A DNA stretch of 35,585 bases, taken from Priapulus caudatus (taxonomy: Eukaryota > Priapulida > Priapulimorpha > Priapulimorphida > Priapulidae). The position numbers and the translations under genes are program-made. Of this stretch, positions 9,055 through 20,449 are shown in pieces. The number at the start of each line of letters is the position of its first letter. The first letter of the stretch is position 1. Location of the stretch: the NCBI RefSeq assembly GCF_000485595.1, contig NW_014577273.1, positions 169,461 to 205,045 of the forward strand, given 5' to 3'. The notes below the pieces were generated by a model. That model had not been told where the DNA came from. It worked only from the letters and a program-made list of their open reading frames with translations, and ran no database searches.

Positions 9055-9515
9055 TAGCATAGCATTTACGAGACCCCGCAATCGCTCGGTCTCGCTGGAC
9101 CAGCCTGGCAATATGTTTTCTTTCGTGATTTGATATTTCTCGTCGGAACCATAAAATCTAATAATAGATTAGGCCTATATATCGTATTGCGTTAAAGGCG
9201 CATACACTTGTAAAAATCTACGGTGTAGTAATTTAGTGTTTGAATAGTAGCGCAGTGCGTGCTCTTATATAATGCGATGAGATATAACATTGCGATCGTC
9301 TGGAATCTCCATTGTATTCCTACATTTTATATTGTACATAGATGCAATTACGCGCCACATTGGGTACCACGTACGTATTCCCATCGCTGATTCTCTATAT
9401 GCATGTGAATCTTTAATCGGTCAGAGGTAAAAACTAGTACACTGCAATGGGCTACTGTTGGGAAAGCGTATGGACGATGAATTTATCACCGAATATATAT
9501 ATCGCTGCAAGGAGT
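9055..9515. other. Unique AT-rich DNA, nothing assigned
   Basis: If the promoter at 8.9 kb is real, this is intron. No open frame or repeat of note. Confidence 0.4.
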
Positions 9516-9640
9516 GCGTCATAACATAGACTGTAACAAAGCTTACGTCATAACATAGACTGCTACAAGGTTCACGTCATAACAAAGACTGTTACAAAGG
9601 GCGCGAGTCATAAAATAGACTGCTACGGTGAATACGTTGC
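9516..9640. repeat. About 30-bp tandem repeat, four diverged copies
   Basis: Four units begin GTCATAACATAGACTG or close variants (GTCATAACAAAGACTG, GTCATAAAATAGACTG) followed by YTACAARG and a variable 6-9 base tail. Unit spacing drifts between 28 and 32, so the array is old. Confidence 0.85.
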
Positions 9641-12600
9641 AAAATAATTTGGTAGAATGAGCGCATCATCAAACATCTGAGTACATCTTATCATATACCA
9701 GTCCGAGGCATCACAAAAGCATTCACTGTCATAGAAGGCGTTGCATTCAGAAGGTGCGCGATATAAATGGCCTTGAAATTCCATAAGATAAGATTACAAA
9801 GTAGAATTTCTTGCTATAGAAAGCGAAGAGCCGCGTTAAAATCAGGCGTTTGTGACATGTGTGAGTGCAAACGATATTGAAAAGTAAATTAAACTTTAAT
9901 ATGGAGCTTGCTCAGCGCCGACGTACTTTAAACAACGATCACGCTTTAATCAAAAATTGTATATAACTTCCTAGGCTTGGAAGTTGCCTCGGTTGCCTCG
10001 TCTAACCATACAAAATCGCCGAGTATATTAAAATCGTCTATATATTCATTTCAAAGAAACATCAACGTTAATACCGACTTCAAGTAGACGTCTAAAGACA
10101 GTTTAGTAATCTCTGTATGCTTTCATCCGGACTGGTATCTCATCCAACGTTTAAGACCTCAGGGGCTGAATGCTCGCCAACACGAACTATCGAAAAAGCT
10201 TCGAGTACATGGGCTTTGTCGTGAAGGCATTCTACTGCAAACATATTCACTGACAGATAGAAATTTGTCTACTGAAAACAGTAGGCAATGGCGCATGACT
10301 TCCATCTATATATTTGGCGATCTTTTCGTTCGCTTAGAGCTTCCCCGCTGGCCGATATAACCGGCGGCATTCACCGGAAACACCCCGCCCTCTAGCGGTC
10401 GCTCATTCGATTCCTCTCACCACCATTCCTTTGGGGTTTTTGCGACGATTCCTGTACGTATAATCTTATTGCCGCGTGGGAGGAAACCATCCACTCCCTG
10501 TTTTTATTCGAGAAAACTAAAAACAAACAAGCAGCGAGCTGCCGATGATGAATGGCCTCTTGACACGCGGGCTCGTGCAACTATAAAACCAATATAACGG
10601 CGCCATATTTAACCAATGATCAGCGAGAGAATGTCATTTAATTTTAATCGACCGCAGTCATCGTTCAGGCGCACGGTCCATGCGCGTACTAACTGGCAGC
10701 TTCCTCGCACTAGCCTCCATTATTGAATTAATTACCCAATTCTGCCCAATTTTGAATTACATCGTGTTCATGTTTATTATGTTATTTCTACGACTACGAG
10801 CGGTTTTAGCATTGCTGATTAAATCACGTAAACATCATTTAATAATGCCTGGCAGACGTGATTGATGTCATTGCGGATAGCGAAGGAGATTCTACGGCGT
10901 TATACGACCACGGCATCGTAAAATATCAGTCGTAACCGTGTATTCGATCTTAAACGTGTTTGACACATTGTGTAGATCAATGTTTATGTACTGATTGAGA
11001 AAATAACTGCGAAATGGTTAAACAACGGTATGAGTAATCGTGCGTATGTAATACAAGATCTTTTTGCGATTCAAAATCGCAATGATAAATGAAAACGGGT
11101 GGAATCTGTGCAATTCATTTGGTGAAATTTCTATGTAACGTTATTCCTCACTCTTTAGCGTACTAATAACTACTGTAACGATATCCTTTATTGATATTTT
11201 ACAATGACGTTAAATTGAATTTCTCACGTGTAGTGGTACACGTGATAATGTAAGTAATAGTAAGTAAAATAATTTAATAAATGATAATATTTTCTTATTT
11301 TCATTACGCTGTCGACGGACCACAAACAAAACAACTTCTTCACTTATCTATAATTACATTGTATCAAACCCATCTATTCACCAATCGATTGACTATTGAG
11401 TGTGTCTACCGAATACATAGGAACTAATTAAACGATACAAATTCTGTAGCCACCTCCCATCTCCTAAGAAAACGAACGTTTTCCATATCGATTGTATATA
11501 TAGAAACACTGCCAGATTATTTATTCAGCAATCACTGCCGACGTGCGGTAGCTGAAAACTGTTATTTTTGCTCAGCCACAGAACTCCATTTCTATAGCTG
11601 GAATAACAGTAGCTTCTGCATCGTCGGCCGTGGTGATCTATTCGTGCTAAAATGTGAGTACACGATTCACAGACATGAGCCATTACGCGTAAGAAAACCG
11701 CTCGGTAATGGTCCAGACGGTCAATTCCGGTTGGCTGAAGGATCCTCCACGAATGCGGTAATGGTTTAGGAATTTCAGAAGCTAAGAACCGCCTACGCAC
11801 AAGAAAGCTGGATTGCTTGCCTTAATATTACCAGAGTTCCTTCCGTTGGCATATATATACAAGATTAGGAAAGCAACGTAGACACATATTCATGCTTGAT
11901 AGGGGGATTGGTTCAAACGGCACCACTGTTATCGATCCAGCCAAGGATATCTGCGAGTTCGACCTGATGGTAGCGAATTTTCGGTTCGCTCTGACATATC
12001 ATAGTTATCTAGCGATATACATATACATTGGTCGCAAACCCCGAAATCCGGTCTTAGAAATAAGAGTAGGCTTTCACACAGGAACCAGCACGCGGTGATT
12101 AACACAGTTTTGCAAAAGAACGAAGTGGTTGTGGAAACCAACGAGAGGAAATACGGTACAAGTGTTAAGACACTGTATATTTTACTTAAACCCAGAAATG
12201 TCATTCCGCAAGAATTCGTTTACTCCGCGAAATGGTAAGAAATACACTGGTTGTCCGGCTACTCGATTTTGCCTTTTTTTATATATAAAGATTCAAGAGC
12301 TTGAGCTTATCATCTGCAAAGTGCATGTCGATATCTAGCGCCATTCGCTCTGCTTTCGAATATGGCGTTTGCGATGGCAGTCGAGGCGTAAGCTATTATA
12401 TATATTCATTTTCCATCGGTTCCTCTGATGATTTCTACGGTAGAATTATTGAGCTTTTCCTTGTCGTTTTAGCCAGCATTTTAGCTATGGCGTTGCTAGA
12501 TAAGGCCACGTCATACGCTCACAAGACTGTGTAAAAGCTGGCGCTCCTCCGGGAATGACAAGGCGGTAGCGCTAAACGGCAAAAATCTTCGCAGGGGGAC

Positions 12601-13075
12601 GTAAGATAAACAAACCAATTTCACTTGTAGTCATAATAGCAAAAGCTAATAATACCGAAATAACACCGCTCTTGATAATAGCGAATAAACGTCGGCGAAT
12701 GTAACAAACCTAATCGACACGTTGCTCTCGACTGGTGGTGTCCTGATATTATTCCGCATTTGACATTACGCCACGCACATTGACATATAGACGGATTAAA
12801 AAAGTGATTGCATTCAGCAAACGAAAATGATGGATGCACTCTCTTTCAGACGATGTAAAGCCAGCGCGAATGCTTAATAGAAATCTCATAAGAACTATAT
12901 GCTTCTGGTTTAATATAATCCTTGATACTAAGCTTTCGTACTTTATAACTCACTACGCGCGGCTTCGGAATATACCCGAACTAAATTACTAATAAAACGT
13001 TTGTTCACGACCACGAAGCAAGTTGCAGCGGGAAAAATGTTCTTTTTATTGGAATGTCGGAGCCGGGCGTCTGCG
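9641..13075. other. Long stretch without a recognisable gene
   Basis: Open frames of up to 91 codons occur on both strands (for example minus 11525-11800 and 11929-12204, plus 10680-10865), often overlapping one another. None carries a family motif or a supporting pair of splice sites. The plus frame at 10680 has a TATAAAA at 10582-10588 upstream, but an earlier ATG (10617) would intercept translation. A CTCF-like CGCCCTCTAGCGG lies at 10386-10398. I see no RNA gene. Confidence 0.4.
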
Positions 13076-13175
13076 ACACACACACACACACACACACCCA
13101 CACACACACACACACACACTCACACACACACACACACACGACACACACACACACACATCACATACACACCGGCAC
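13076..13175. repeat. (CA)n microsatellite
   Basis: Nearly pure CA dinucleotides with a few CCC and CGAC interruptions. The HTHTHTH frame is a repeat translation. Confidence 0.97.
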
Positions 13176-13417
13176 ACTTAAACCTTACGACATCGTCTGA
13201 TTAACCAGTATATGTAGCGGAGTGATGAGAAGATACCACGATATGAAAGCTGTCATTTCGCGTCGTACGCTAGCCTGGCTGACGATCATGTCGGGCAAGC
13301 TCGTTAATGTAATAACGATTGAAGCGGGCATGTGCATACGTTACGTCTGCTTAAACCCAAGCGGCGCCGGTCACGTTTGGCTCCGTTACCTTCGGCGACG
13401 GTTTATACATGCACAGC

Positions 13418-14058
13418 GGCAGCACACACACACCCCACACACACTCACGACACACCACACACACACAACACAAACCACACACACAGCGACGTGGTCAATA
13501 GAGAGGAAAGTACGGCGCGCAGCGGGGTGGCGACGCCGCACGCCATCTCACACACGCACACACACACGACGACAAACACATCACACTGCACATACACTCT
13601 CACACTGAGACACGCATTCACACACACACAAACAACAGGTAGACGGCGCACAAACGCACGCCACGCACGCACGCACGCACAAACAACAAACACTACAGCA
13701 CACAACACCACAAACAGTCACCCGGCCCGGCAACACACACACCGCGCACGACACAACAAACGCGCGCGCGCAACCACACTCACGCCACGCGCGCACAACG
13801 ACAACAGGCGCACCACACACCCCTCTCGAAGGCCCCACACGCGCGCGTCATCTGCGACGCGTACCACGACACACACCACACGCACGCGCAGCAACGCAGC
13901 ACATACATACATACACACAACAAACCCGCCACACGCCATCGCACCGCACGGCACCGTACACCACACACACCACGCACCGCAACACACACACACACACATA
14001 ACACGCACGACACACAACGACACGCACGCACGCACACACACACACACACACACACACG

Positions 14059-14100
<42 letters not shown>

Positions 14101-14112
14101 CACACACACGTC
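13418..14112. repeat. Degenerate CA/CG-rich tract, about 700 bp
   Basis: CA dinucleotide sequence heavily interrupted by ACG, GCA and CAA words, with pure CA/GCA at both ends. It supports a 319-codon plus frame (HTHTHAR) and minus-strand Cys-Val frames (CVCVCV), none with normal amino-acid composition. These long frames are artefacts of a repeat with few T residues and hence few stop codons. Confidence 0.93.
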
Positions 14113-14123
14113 TCGCAACAACT

Positions 14124-14190
14124 ATGTTTGCTCGCGCCAGCATTGCCGGCTTAGCTTTCTCATCCCTTCAGCCTCCTACACGTTGGCGGG
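14124..14190 (+). other. Weak candidate coding exon start ending at a strong donor
   Basis: ATG at 14124 opens [12 protein letters not shown]..., then 22 codons plus one base lead to GGG|GTAAGT (donor 14191-14196). A good acceptor-like tract TTTCTCATCCCTTCAG ends at 14171 inside the frame, so a 19-base micro-exon is an alternative reading. No family match. It could be an exon of the plus-strand transcription unit that starts near 8948, but the frame also runs on unbroken from the CA-rich repeat. Confidence 0.17.
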
Positions 14191-14196
14191 GTAAGT

Positions 14197-16620
14197 CTAG
14201 TCCTAATTATAGTGCGCTTAAGGCGCAGTCGGTCGTGCTAGCTTGCCAGCTTCCTATATATGAGGCGAAAACTTCACTGCGCGGTATTTGAAAACGGTCG
14301 GCTCGCTTCAATGAAGATACCGACAGCCTCTCAATTTGTTAAAGGACATACTATCAAATCACACTATCACAGGTATCAAATGCACAGCTTCTCAGTCAGT
14401 ACATAATGTGTATATGAAGTTTAAGGATTTTTCTTACTGAAATCGGGAGTTAGAACACGTCAGTTTGTCGACGAGTAATATAGACAGCTCGTGTGTTTGC
14501 GACACGAGAGCATACATCCATGAGATAGATCTTATGTAAATGAGATATTATACTAAATAAAGGTAGCTACGTCGGTATAGCCGATAATAGCCACATTTTT
14601 TTTCTTGCGCATCGGAGCTACGCACGCAGGCAGTATCTAAGCATTCCTATTATCCTGCTACCCACTCCTTCTCCGGCTATCGAGGTGGTAATCGCGTGTT
14701 CTAAGCGATTGTTTAACCGTCGATGTCATTTTAATGGATTAACCGGCGACGCTAATTTAGTTTTATTCTCGCGTTGTTTCGCTCGTCCTTTCATCTTTTC
14801 AACAAAATTGAAAATAAATCGATCTCATTAATAATTAAACGTAACAGCATATTTCAATCAATAGTTGGGCCGAAGCTCCTAACAATCGTACGTCTAGCGT
14901 CATTGTAATAGGTTCTTTTTAACCAGAATAACTTTTTGTCACGCCAAAAAAAATTGGTCGGGATTGCTCATGAATAAGATATGGGTGAAATCTTAAGCGA
15001 TTTACTAAAAAACCGGCCTTTTGAGCTGCTTTTATCGGTCGAACGCACAGATGCATTACTCTCGGACCCACACCAAGTCTCGTTGCCGACAACATTTTCA
15101 TGACGAGAACGAGGCTGCCGTTGGGTCCACACGTGTAGCGTATTTGAGCCGAGGACTTTCGTTTAGTGACCGTAGGTAATGCTTACAAAAAACTTTATAT
15201 ATATATATAGCACGCACAATATAGCAACGATGGCGTCACAAATTAAAGTCACAGTGCACAAGGTTGTGCTATGTGCCTCGTAGCGTGCACTAAAATAGCG
15301 ACGCCTTTCAGCGCGGAACGATTCTTAGAACTTATTGATTACTCACGCCAATTGATGGCAACGGACTCGCACACCTCAACTTACACTTTAATTTTGAGAA
15401 ATCTGAAATCTTTGCGAGTTATCTAAAAAAAAACGGTCGCCGTTTGGTAGTCGGATATATAGAGCAACTCGAACAACTTTCAACAAAACGAAAATACGAC
15501 AAGCCGTATGAAATAGTAAAATTCGGAATTGCCACAGAGGTACATATATTCACGCGGAGTGTGGCTAACCTGGTTTCACTTGTCGAAAGGATAAACGCTT
15601 CAATTACGAATAACCGCCGAATATTTGCCGATATAGCACACTTGCCACTTTACACGCTAACTATACTGATTGCATTTCGCACGTTCTGAAAACGCAGACG
15701 CGTGGACAAAGGTTATGGATTGCCAAACGTGTAATATGTGAATATGCCGATAACTATGAGAACATCTACTCCATCTATTATCTAATAAAACCCTACGAAC
15801 ATAGCTTCTAATCAACGAGTAACACATCACAGTGAAACCTTGCTAACAACTCCCACTTTACAGTGTGATATTTTACGGCTTGATTGTATTTCCTGCGATA
15901 CAGCGTTAAATCGGGCAGTCCGAAACTTTTCGGCTTGAATTGAGTTGATTTATAGACGTATATACGTGAGATACTCTACTGCGCCATTTTCGTCATTTTT
16001 TTTTCGTCATGCGTAATTTTATTTTGCGTAAATTTAAGATTTTGCTTATTTTTTTGGATAAACTAATCGATTTTATTCTTCCCCGTCTACCAATAGTTTT
16101 ACCATATAGATATATTTTCGCACAAACTAAAACTATTAGTAGAGTTAATCGGCAAAACTGTTCATATCAATTAAATTCGGCTATTTTCTGCGTCACACGG
16201 ACTTGTAATTGTAAAATAATATTGACGATACGCCTCTTCTAAAGATCAACGTTATTATTACCCTCATGTTAATAACTGAATCTTGACGCAAATGACTGGT
16301 ATTCGTTTGCTTTCCCACATTCAACGGTCATCGCAAACAAAGTTTGACATCAAGTCTACTTTGGATAGTTCGATAACAGTTATCACAACACCATAACATT
16401 ATAAAACAGGGAAATTATATCTATATTCACTTACAAAGTCACTAAAAAAATAAGAAAAAGTTATGTTTGATCTAACAGAACCAATGACACGTAAATTCTA
16501 TGTATAGTACAGGGCGTTTGAACGTCCAATATAGCCGAAATCGTCATGACAATCACGAGCTGCATGCACCTCTAACCCACACTACCAGCATACTGAGAAG
16601 GATAACCGTAAGAACATGAG
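14197..16620. other. Unique AT-rich DNA, no gene recognised
   Basis: Contains a short (TA)n at 15194-15209 and poly-T/poly-A runs. A 117-codon frame without internal ATG (15339-15689, plus) is open but shows no motif, and is about as long as expected by chance in a window this size. Confidence 0.45.
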
Positions 16621-16637
16621 AGAGCACTAGAACTTAC

Positions 16638-16670
16638 CTTGTTGTCGGCTTTCCTTGTTTCGTCGAATGT
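16638..16670 (-). other. Candidate non-coding first exon ending at a consensus donor
   Basis: From an initiator TCACATT (A at 16670) the minus strand reads 33 bases without an ATG to AAG|GTAAGTT (donor 16637-16632). Upstream TATAAAA at the right distance supports a real start site. The transcript would run toward lower coordinates, the same direction as NPF. Either it is a distal leader exon of NPF, joined about 12.6 kb away at a weak acceptor near 4091 (TTCAACAG), or it belongs to another minus-strand gene whose coding exons I could not recognise. Confidence 0.45.
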
Positions 16671-16777
16671 GAAAACCGTACGCTTCAAGTCGCACTTTTA
16701 TAAGGCTCTGTATTTGAAGTGCTCTGCCTTCCTGCCGAAAGCTACCGGGTTCATAATTAGCGCCATGCGCATGCGCG
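16671..16777 (-). promoter_or_regulatory. Candidate promoter: TATA box plus NRF-1/Ewg-type palindrome
   Basis: TATAAAA (16702-16696) starts 32 bases before the initiator A at 16670. TGCGCATGCGCG at 16766-16777 matches the NRF-1 consensus YGCGCAYGCGCR at every position; the Drosophila NRF-1 homologue is Erect wing. It sits about 100 bp upstream of the start. The 123-codon plus-strand frame over the same bases (16639-17010) is probably a shadow. Confidence 0.5.
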
Positions 16778-17067
16778 GGTACATACGACGCATCACGCAT
16801 GCGTCAGTGAATGAGAGTGCGTGGTTGACGATGCGGTTCGCATCTCATGTCGTATTGGATAATTATGCAATAGTTAGGCAGGTTTTAATAAGCTTTTCTT
16901 GTGCGTGGAACAAGGTGCTTGTAGTAGATTACGTTGTTTGGGAACCTATTTTCTCCTTAAAACAAGCTATCGCTTATTTCGATGAGACCGGTAGATGCCT
17001 GGGTTATTGATTTACTATTGTGGATAGCGTTATGACTACAATACACATCGTCAATTGAACCGATCGA
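16778..17067. other. Upstream flank of the minus-strand promoter
   Basis: Unique sequence rich in GCATGCG and CACGCATGCG words just above the promoter, then AT-richer. Nothing else assigned. Confidence 0.3.
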
Positions 17068-17182
17068 CACGTAAGCGCACACACGCGCGCATGCCTGTCC
17101 GCACGCATGCACGCACACCCGCGCGCGCACACACACACACATGCACGCACAGATCGCGCACGCACAAACGCACACACACAAA
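17068..17182. repeat. (CA)n/(GCAC)n alternating purine-pyrimidine tract
   Basis: ACACGCGCGC, CACGCATGCACGCAC and CACACAC words over about 110 bases; the Cys-Val-Arg frame on the minus strand is a repeat translation. Confidence 0.92.
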
Positions 17183-18625
17183 CTTATTTTATTATTATAT
17201 ATGTAATAATATAAACGTATAATTAAACTGACGTGATATATTATTAAAAAAACATGCATAAACATTATAATCAATGTATTCGTGTCTTGCTATATCGGTT
17301 TGCGTGGCATATACTCGTATGTAACATGAGGCCAACAGGCACCTACATTATAATCTATACATTCGATATGGAAAAAAATCCCATCGAGAGAAATATGCAA
17401 CGAGATCGATGCAAATTTCAAGTGATTATATATGTTGTCTCCTGTTTTGCCAAGGCCCGCTCAAACACGTTATCTGTTAATTTGTCCGTTGCAATTCTTC
17501 ATTTTGAAAGAAAGTGGCCTCACTGCCCTGTTCAGTGCTCCATTTCCGTCTTCCGTTCCCTTTCTTAAAAGCGAAAGTTCGTTGATGCGTGCTCACTCTA
17601 GGCTACATGAGCCGTTTCATATGATCGAATTATCGTCGAAGTGGCTGCATGCGCGCAGGAATGGTCTCTAAAAAAAAGCTGGGTACTAAATTGTCTTTTA
17701 AATGCCGTCCAGTGGAAGCATTGCTTTTCCTGCTCGCCAGTACATATATATATATCTAGCTGCATACAGACAGCCATCACGCTAAACACGACTCGAAGTT
17801 TCGCCCCCTAAACGATGGTAAGCAATAATTATTTCACTAGCCTCGCGCCGAGAGAGAGCACTCGTATAGAATCCCGGCTCATCTAGCAGGATAAAAACAG
17901 AAATTCCCACGCTCGAAGACGAAGCGATAGAAATTATTTTATTTTAACGCCGTGAATGATGCAAGAAAGCGTTCGGCTGCAAGAATCGAGAGATGCAGAC
18001 GGGCTCAAATTCGCGCGCACGCGCTCGCGCTCACCATCGATTGCTATATATGCCAACGGAACGCAAACAGATACGCAGATCTGAAATAACTATGGCGCAC
18101 TCTACCACGTGAAAAAACTGGAGTGACTTCTCTCTCTCTCTCTGCCCGAATCGCCATTCTCTAATAACTATAGTCTTTGGCGAGCTCTTCTGTCCATACT
18201 ACTATCGTACATGCGCCGTCCATTTCTGAATTTCTGCACCACTCGACGCAATCAGGCCGATTATACGGCCGAGTAGCACGGCTATACGCTGTCAAGGTTT
18301 TATTTTGCCTCACTGTAAGTTACGTGCCTGTAATTCTCAGCGTATTATTTGCGTGATCGCGTTTTCTTATTTTAAACGCGTTAATGACGAAGCGAGCTTA
18401 GAAGAGCGTGAATCATTTTACACAGATTGAAGAGCGCGTGACCGACTTAATTTCAATATACACACCGCGGCTGTGCGTTTTTTTCGTGGGATATATTAGA
18501 CGAGTTTTCTGACTTGATGATTAATGGCCACCGAGCGTCGCCAATTATAACGTCGCTATAGGCTCACCGTTTTGTTTATCGACCAGTTAACCCCTACAGG
18601 CTTTCCCCGCATACTGCAGGTTCGT

Positions 18626-18628
<3 letters not shown>
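17183..18628. other. Unique DNA, no gene recognised
   Basis: Open frames of up to 104 codons (17254-17568, plus) have no motif or splice support. 17995-18060 is CpG-rich with a TATATA and a GTGAGC donor-like site on the minus strand. CACGTG occurs near 18106, and a short CT run at 18128-18143. Confidence 0.4.

Positions 18629-18666
<38 letters not shown>
18629..18666. repeat. (CT)n microsatellite
   Basis: Nineteen uninterrupted CT units, a GAGA tract on the other strand. Confidence 0.97.
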
Positions 18667-18670
<4 letters not shown>

Positions 18671-18812
18671 ATTATACTTATATATATATATTATATATTA
18701 TATATATTATAGTATATATTATATATATATATGTGGTGTGGTGTGTGTGTGTGTGTGTGTACGTGTATGTATTTATTATTATATATATTATATACTATAT
18801 TATATTATATAT
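18667..18812. repeat. (TA)n tract with an embedded (GT)n
   Basis: TATATTA-type sequence on both sides of a GT run (18733-18760). Palindromic TATATATTATATAT words make it prone to secondary structure. Confidence 0.95.
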
Positions 18813-19099
18813 GGCCGGCTAACTGGCCTAGCTGCTCGTTCATATTACTTATCTGCCTTTCCGTCGATTCCGCGCTATACCTCAGTCAGGAAGACAAAGT
18901 AAATCGTCCGTCGTTTTCTTGTTTTTCGTCGTAGTATTATTTCTTGGATGACCTTTAGCAGGTAATACACCGCGCAGTGCGCACAGGAAGCCTGTTTTGC
19001 CGCACATTATCTTGAAAATGATCCGTGCTGATCTTCTGTCCTTCGCCGGTACTACACTACAGCTTGACCTAGCAACTGCAGCAACAGGACCTGGCACAG

Positions 19100-19366
19100 G
19101 TGGTTGAAAGCTGCAGGTCTCCAGGTCTCCAGGGCTCTGGTAATAGGGGGCCATTCCAGGAGATGGTATCAGTGTTGGTCCTCCCCGCAGTCACATTCGA
19201 TTGGGCCAATCCTCAGTGTTATCCCCATTTCTTGCCCGACGGGGCCCTGCATCGGACCAACCAATGTCCTTCTGGGGGCTCCGGTAGGAGCGGATCCTGG
19301 GGACTGAGTAAAGCCTTGTGGGCTTGCCTGCCCAGAGTTTTGACCATAGAGCGATTCCATTATCAT
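19100..19366 (-). mobile_element. Degenerate C-terminal fragment of a LINE-type ORF2 protein
   Basis: The minus strand reads GAPRRTLVGPMQGPVGQEMG, then LRIGPIECDCGEDQH, a stop (19169-19171), and YHLLEWPP in the same frame. Many insect non-LTR elements end with PRR-W-x-LNR-RTG-G, a KWG motif, then C-x-C-G-x-x-Q-T-x-x-H-(I/L)-(I/L)-x-x-C-P. Order and spacing agree here: Cys codons at 19193-19195 and 19187-19189, His at 19163-19165, and Trp (TGG, 19151-19153) replacing the last Cys by one base. The stop replaces the residue after Q-x. The patch is GC-rich relative to its surroundings, as expected of an insertion. No reverse-transcriptase core, tail or target duplication is recognisable, so this is a dead fragment. 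Confidence 0.5.
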
Positions 19367-19580
19367 CGGCGCTAGATGATGAGAATCGACGCTTGGAAAA
19401 GACTGGCCATATTATCGCTCACAAATCGACCAAAGACACCCGCTGATACAACATGGAGCTTTTCGACTCACTTTGTGGTAAGGTCCGCCGCTGTGGAAGA
19501 CCCTGACTTGCTCTGCGAGGAAGAATATCGTGTAGCCACGGCGCGTCATAAAAACCGACGAAGCATACCTCCGTTAATCC

Positions 19581-19581
<1 letters not shown>
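19367..19581. other. Unique DNA between LINE relic and CA tract
   Basis: May be more of the same element, but no further motif was recognised. Confidence 0.3.
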
Positions 19582-19621
<40 letters not shown>

Positions 19622-19668
19622 CACCCACACACACACACACACCACACACAACACACACACACACCACA

Positions 19669-19707
<39 letters not shown>

Positions 19708-19749
19708 ACCACCACACATATATATATATAGATATATATATATATATAC
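19582..19749. repeat. (CA)n followed by (TA)n compound microsatellite
   Basis: CA units with scattered CC interruptions to about 19715, then TATATATAGATATATATATA. The frames HTHTHT and VCVCVC are repeat translations. Confidence 0.97.
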
Positions 19750-20108
19750 GTTTACGGCACAGCAAGCAAACGCTGCAGTTTCTATAGATAACGTACGCAG
19801 CGTACGGTAGCTAGGGTCACTAAGTAAGCAAGATGGGGGGTCAACGGCAAGCTAAAAAAGGCATTATTCGAGCGTAAATATCGCCAACCGTGTAACAACG
19901 TCTAAAGCTTTTTGCCAGCGAGAAAACGAAGGTAGTGGACAGAATAGGAAAGTAAAGCAGAGGACGCACCGGCCGACCCGGCGTCGTACTAGCAAAGCAT
20001 ATGTTTGCAAACACACAACGAAATTCATATACAAACACAAGACCATTAATACGCACCACAGGGAGACCCCGTTAACGACTGATAACTGTGAAGTATTGAT
20101 ACACTTAC
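19750..20108. other. Unique DNA, no gene recognised
   Basis: Would be intron if the minus-strand candidate exon ending at 20109 is real. No other motif noticed. Confidence 0.35.
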
Positions 20109-20163
20109 CATCATCATCATCGCCTACGAGTTTCCAGCCACAACAGAAGGAACAGATTGCACG
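20109..20163 (-). other. Candidate internal exon of 55 bases with strong splice sites
   Basis: On the minus strand GCTTGCTTTACTGCTTTTCAG precedes the segment and GATG|GTAAGT follows it (donor 20108-20103). One frame is open through it: RAICSFCCGWKLVGDDDD, while the other two hit stops. The acceptor has a good pyrimidine tract and the donor is near-consensus. The peptide matches no family I recognise, and a single short exon without confirmed partners may be chance. Confidence 0.25.
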
Positions 20164-20449
20164 CTGAAAAGCAGTAAAGCAAGCTTTAAAGTTGCCTGGA
20201 GGGACCGACATGTAATATGATATTCTCATGCGTATATATGCCGATTCTCCTAGGTGCATCTTAACAGCTCCGCACAGAGTTTCCCACAGAGCAGTTCCAG
20301 ACTGTAATCAGACGTACCGAGTATTGTCCGTCACTGCTACTGCCGGCATTATTTCTAGGCATTCTAGACAGTCTATTTTTTTGTGTCTAGATCCTAGTTG
20401 ACCTATGTTCAGGCATGCCGGAAATGAGGTGGGAGCATCGGCATAAGTG
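20164..20449. other. Unique DNA, nothing assigned
   Basis: Mixed composition; no frame, repeat or RNA gene stands out. Confidence 0.35.

Noticed and set aside
10582-10865. TATAAAA plus a 61-codon hydrophobic frame ending in a Gly-Arg-Arg
   Set aside because: An earlier ATG (10617) in another frame would capture translation, the initiator is poor, and no peptide family matches.
13332-14291. 319-codon plus-strand open frame
   Set aside because: Its length comes from a CA-rich, T-poor repeat that excludes stop codons; composition is nearly all His, Thr and Arg.
15339-15689. 117-codon open frame with mixed amino-acid composition
   Set aside because: No ATG near its start, no motif, no splice sites; frames this long are expected a few times by chance in 35 kb.
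16639-17010. 123-codon plus-strand frame
   Set aside because: It overlaps a better-supported minus-strand promoter and leader exon, and begins at a TTG without upstream signals.
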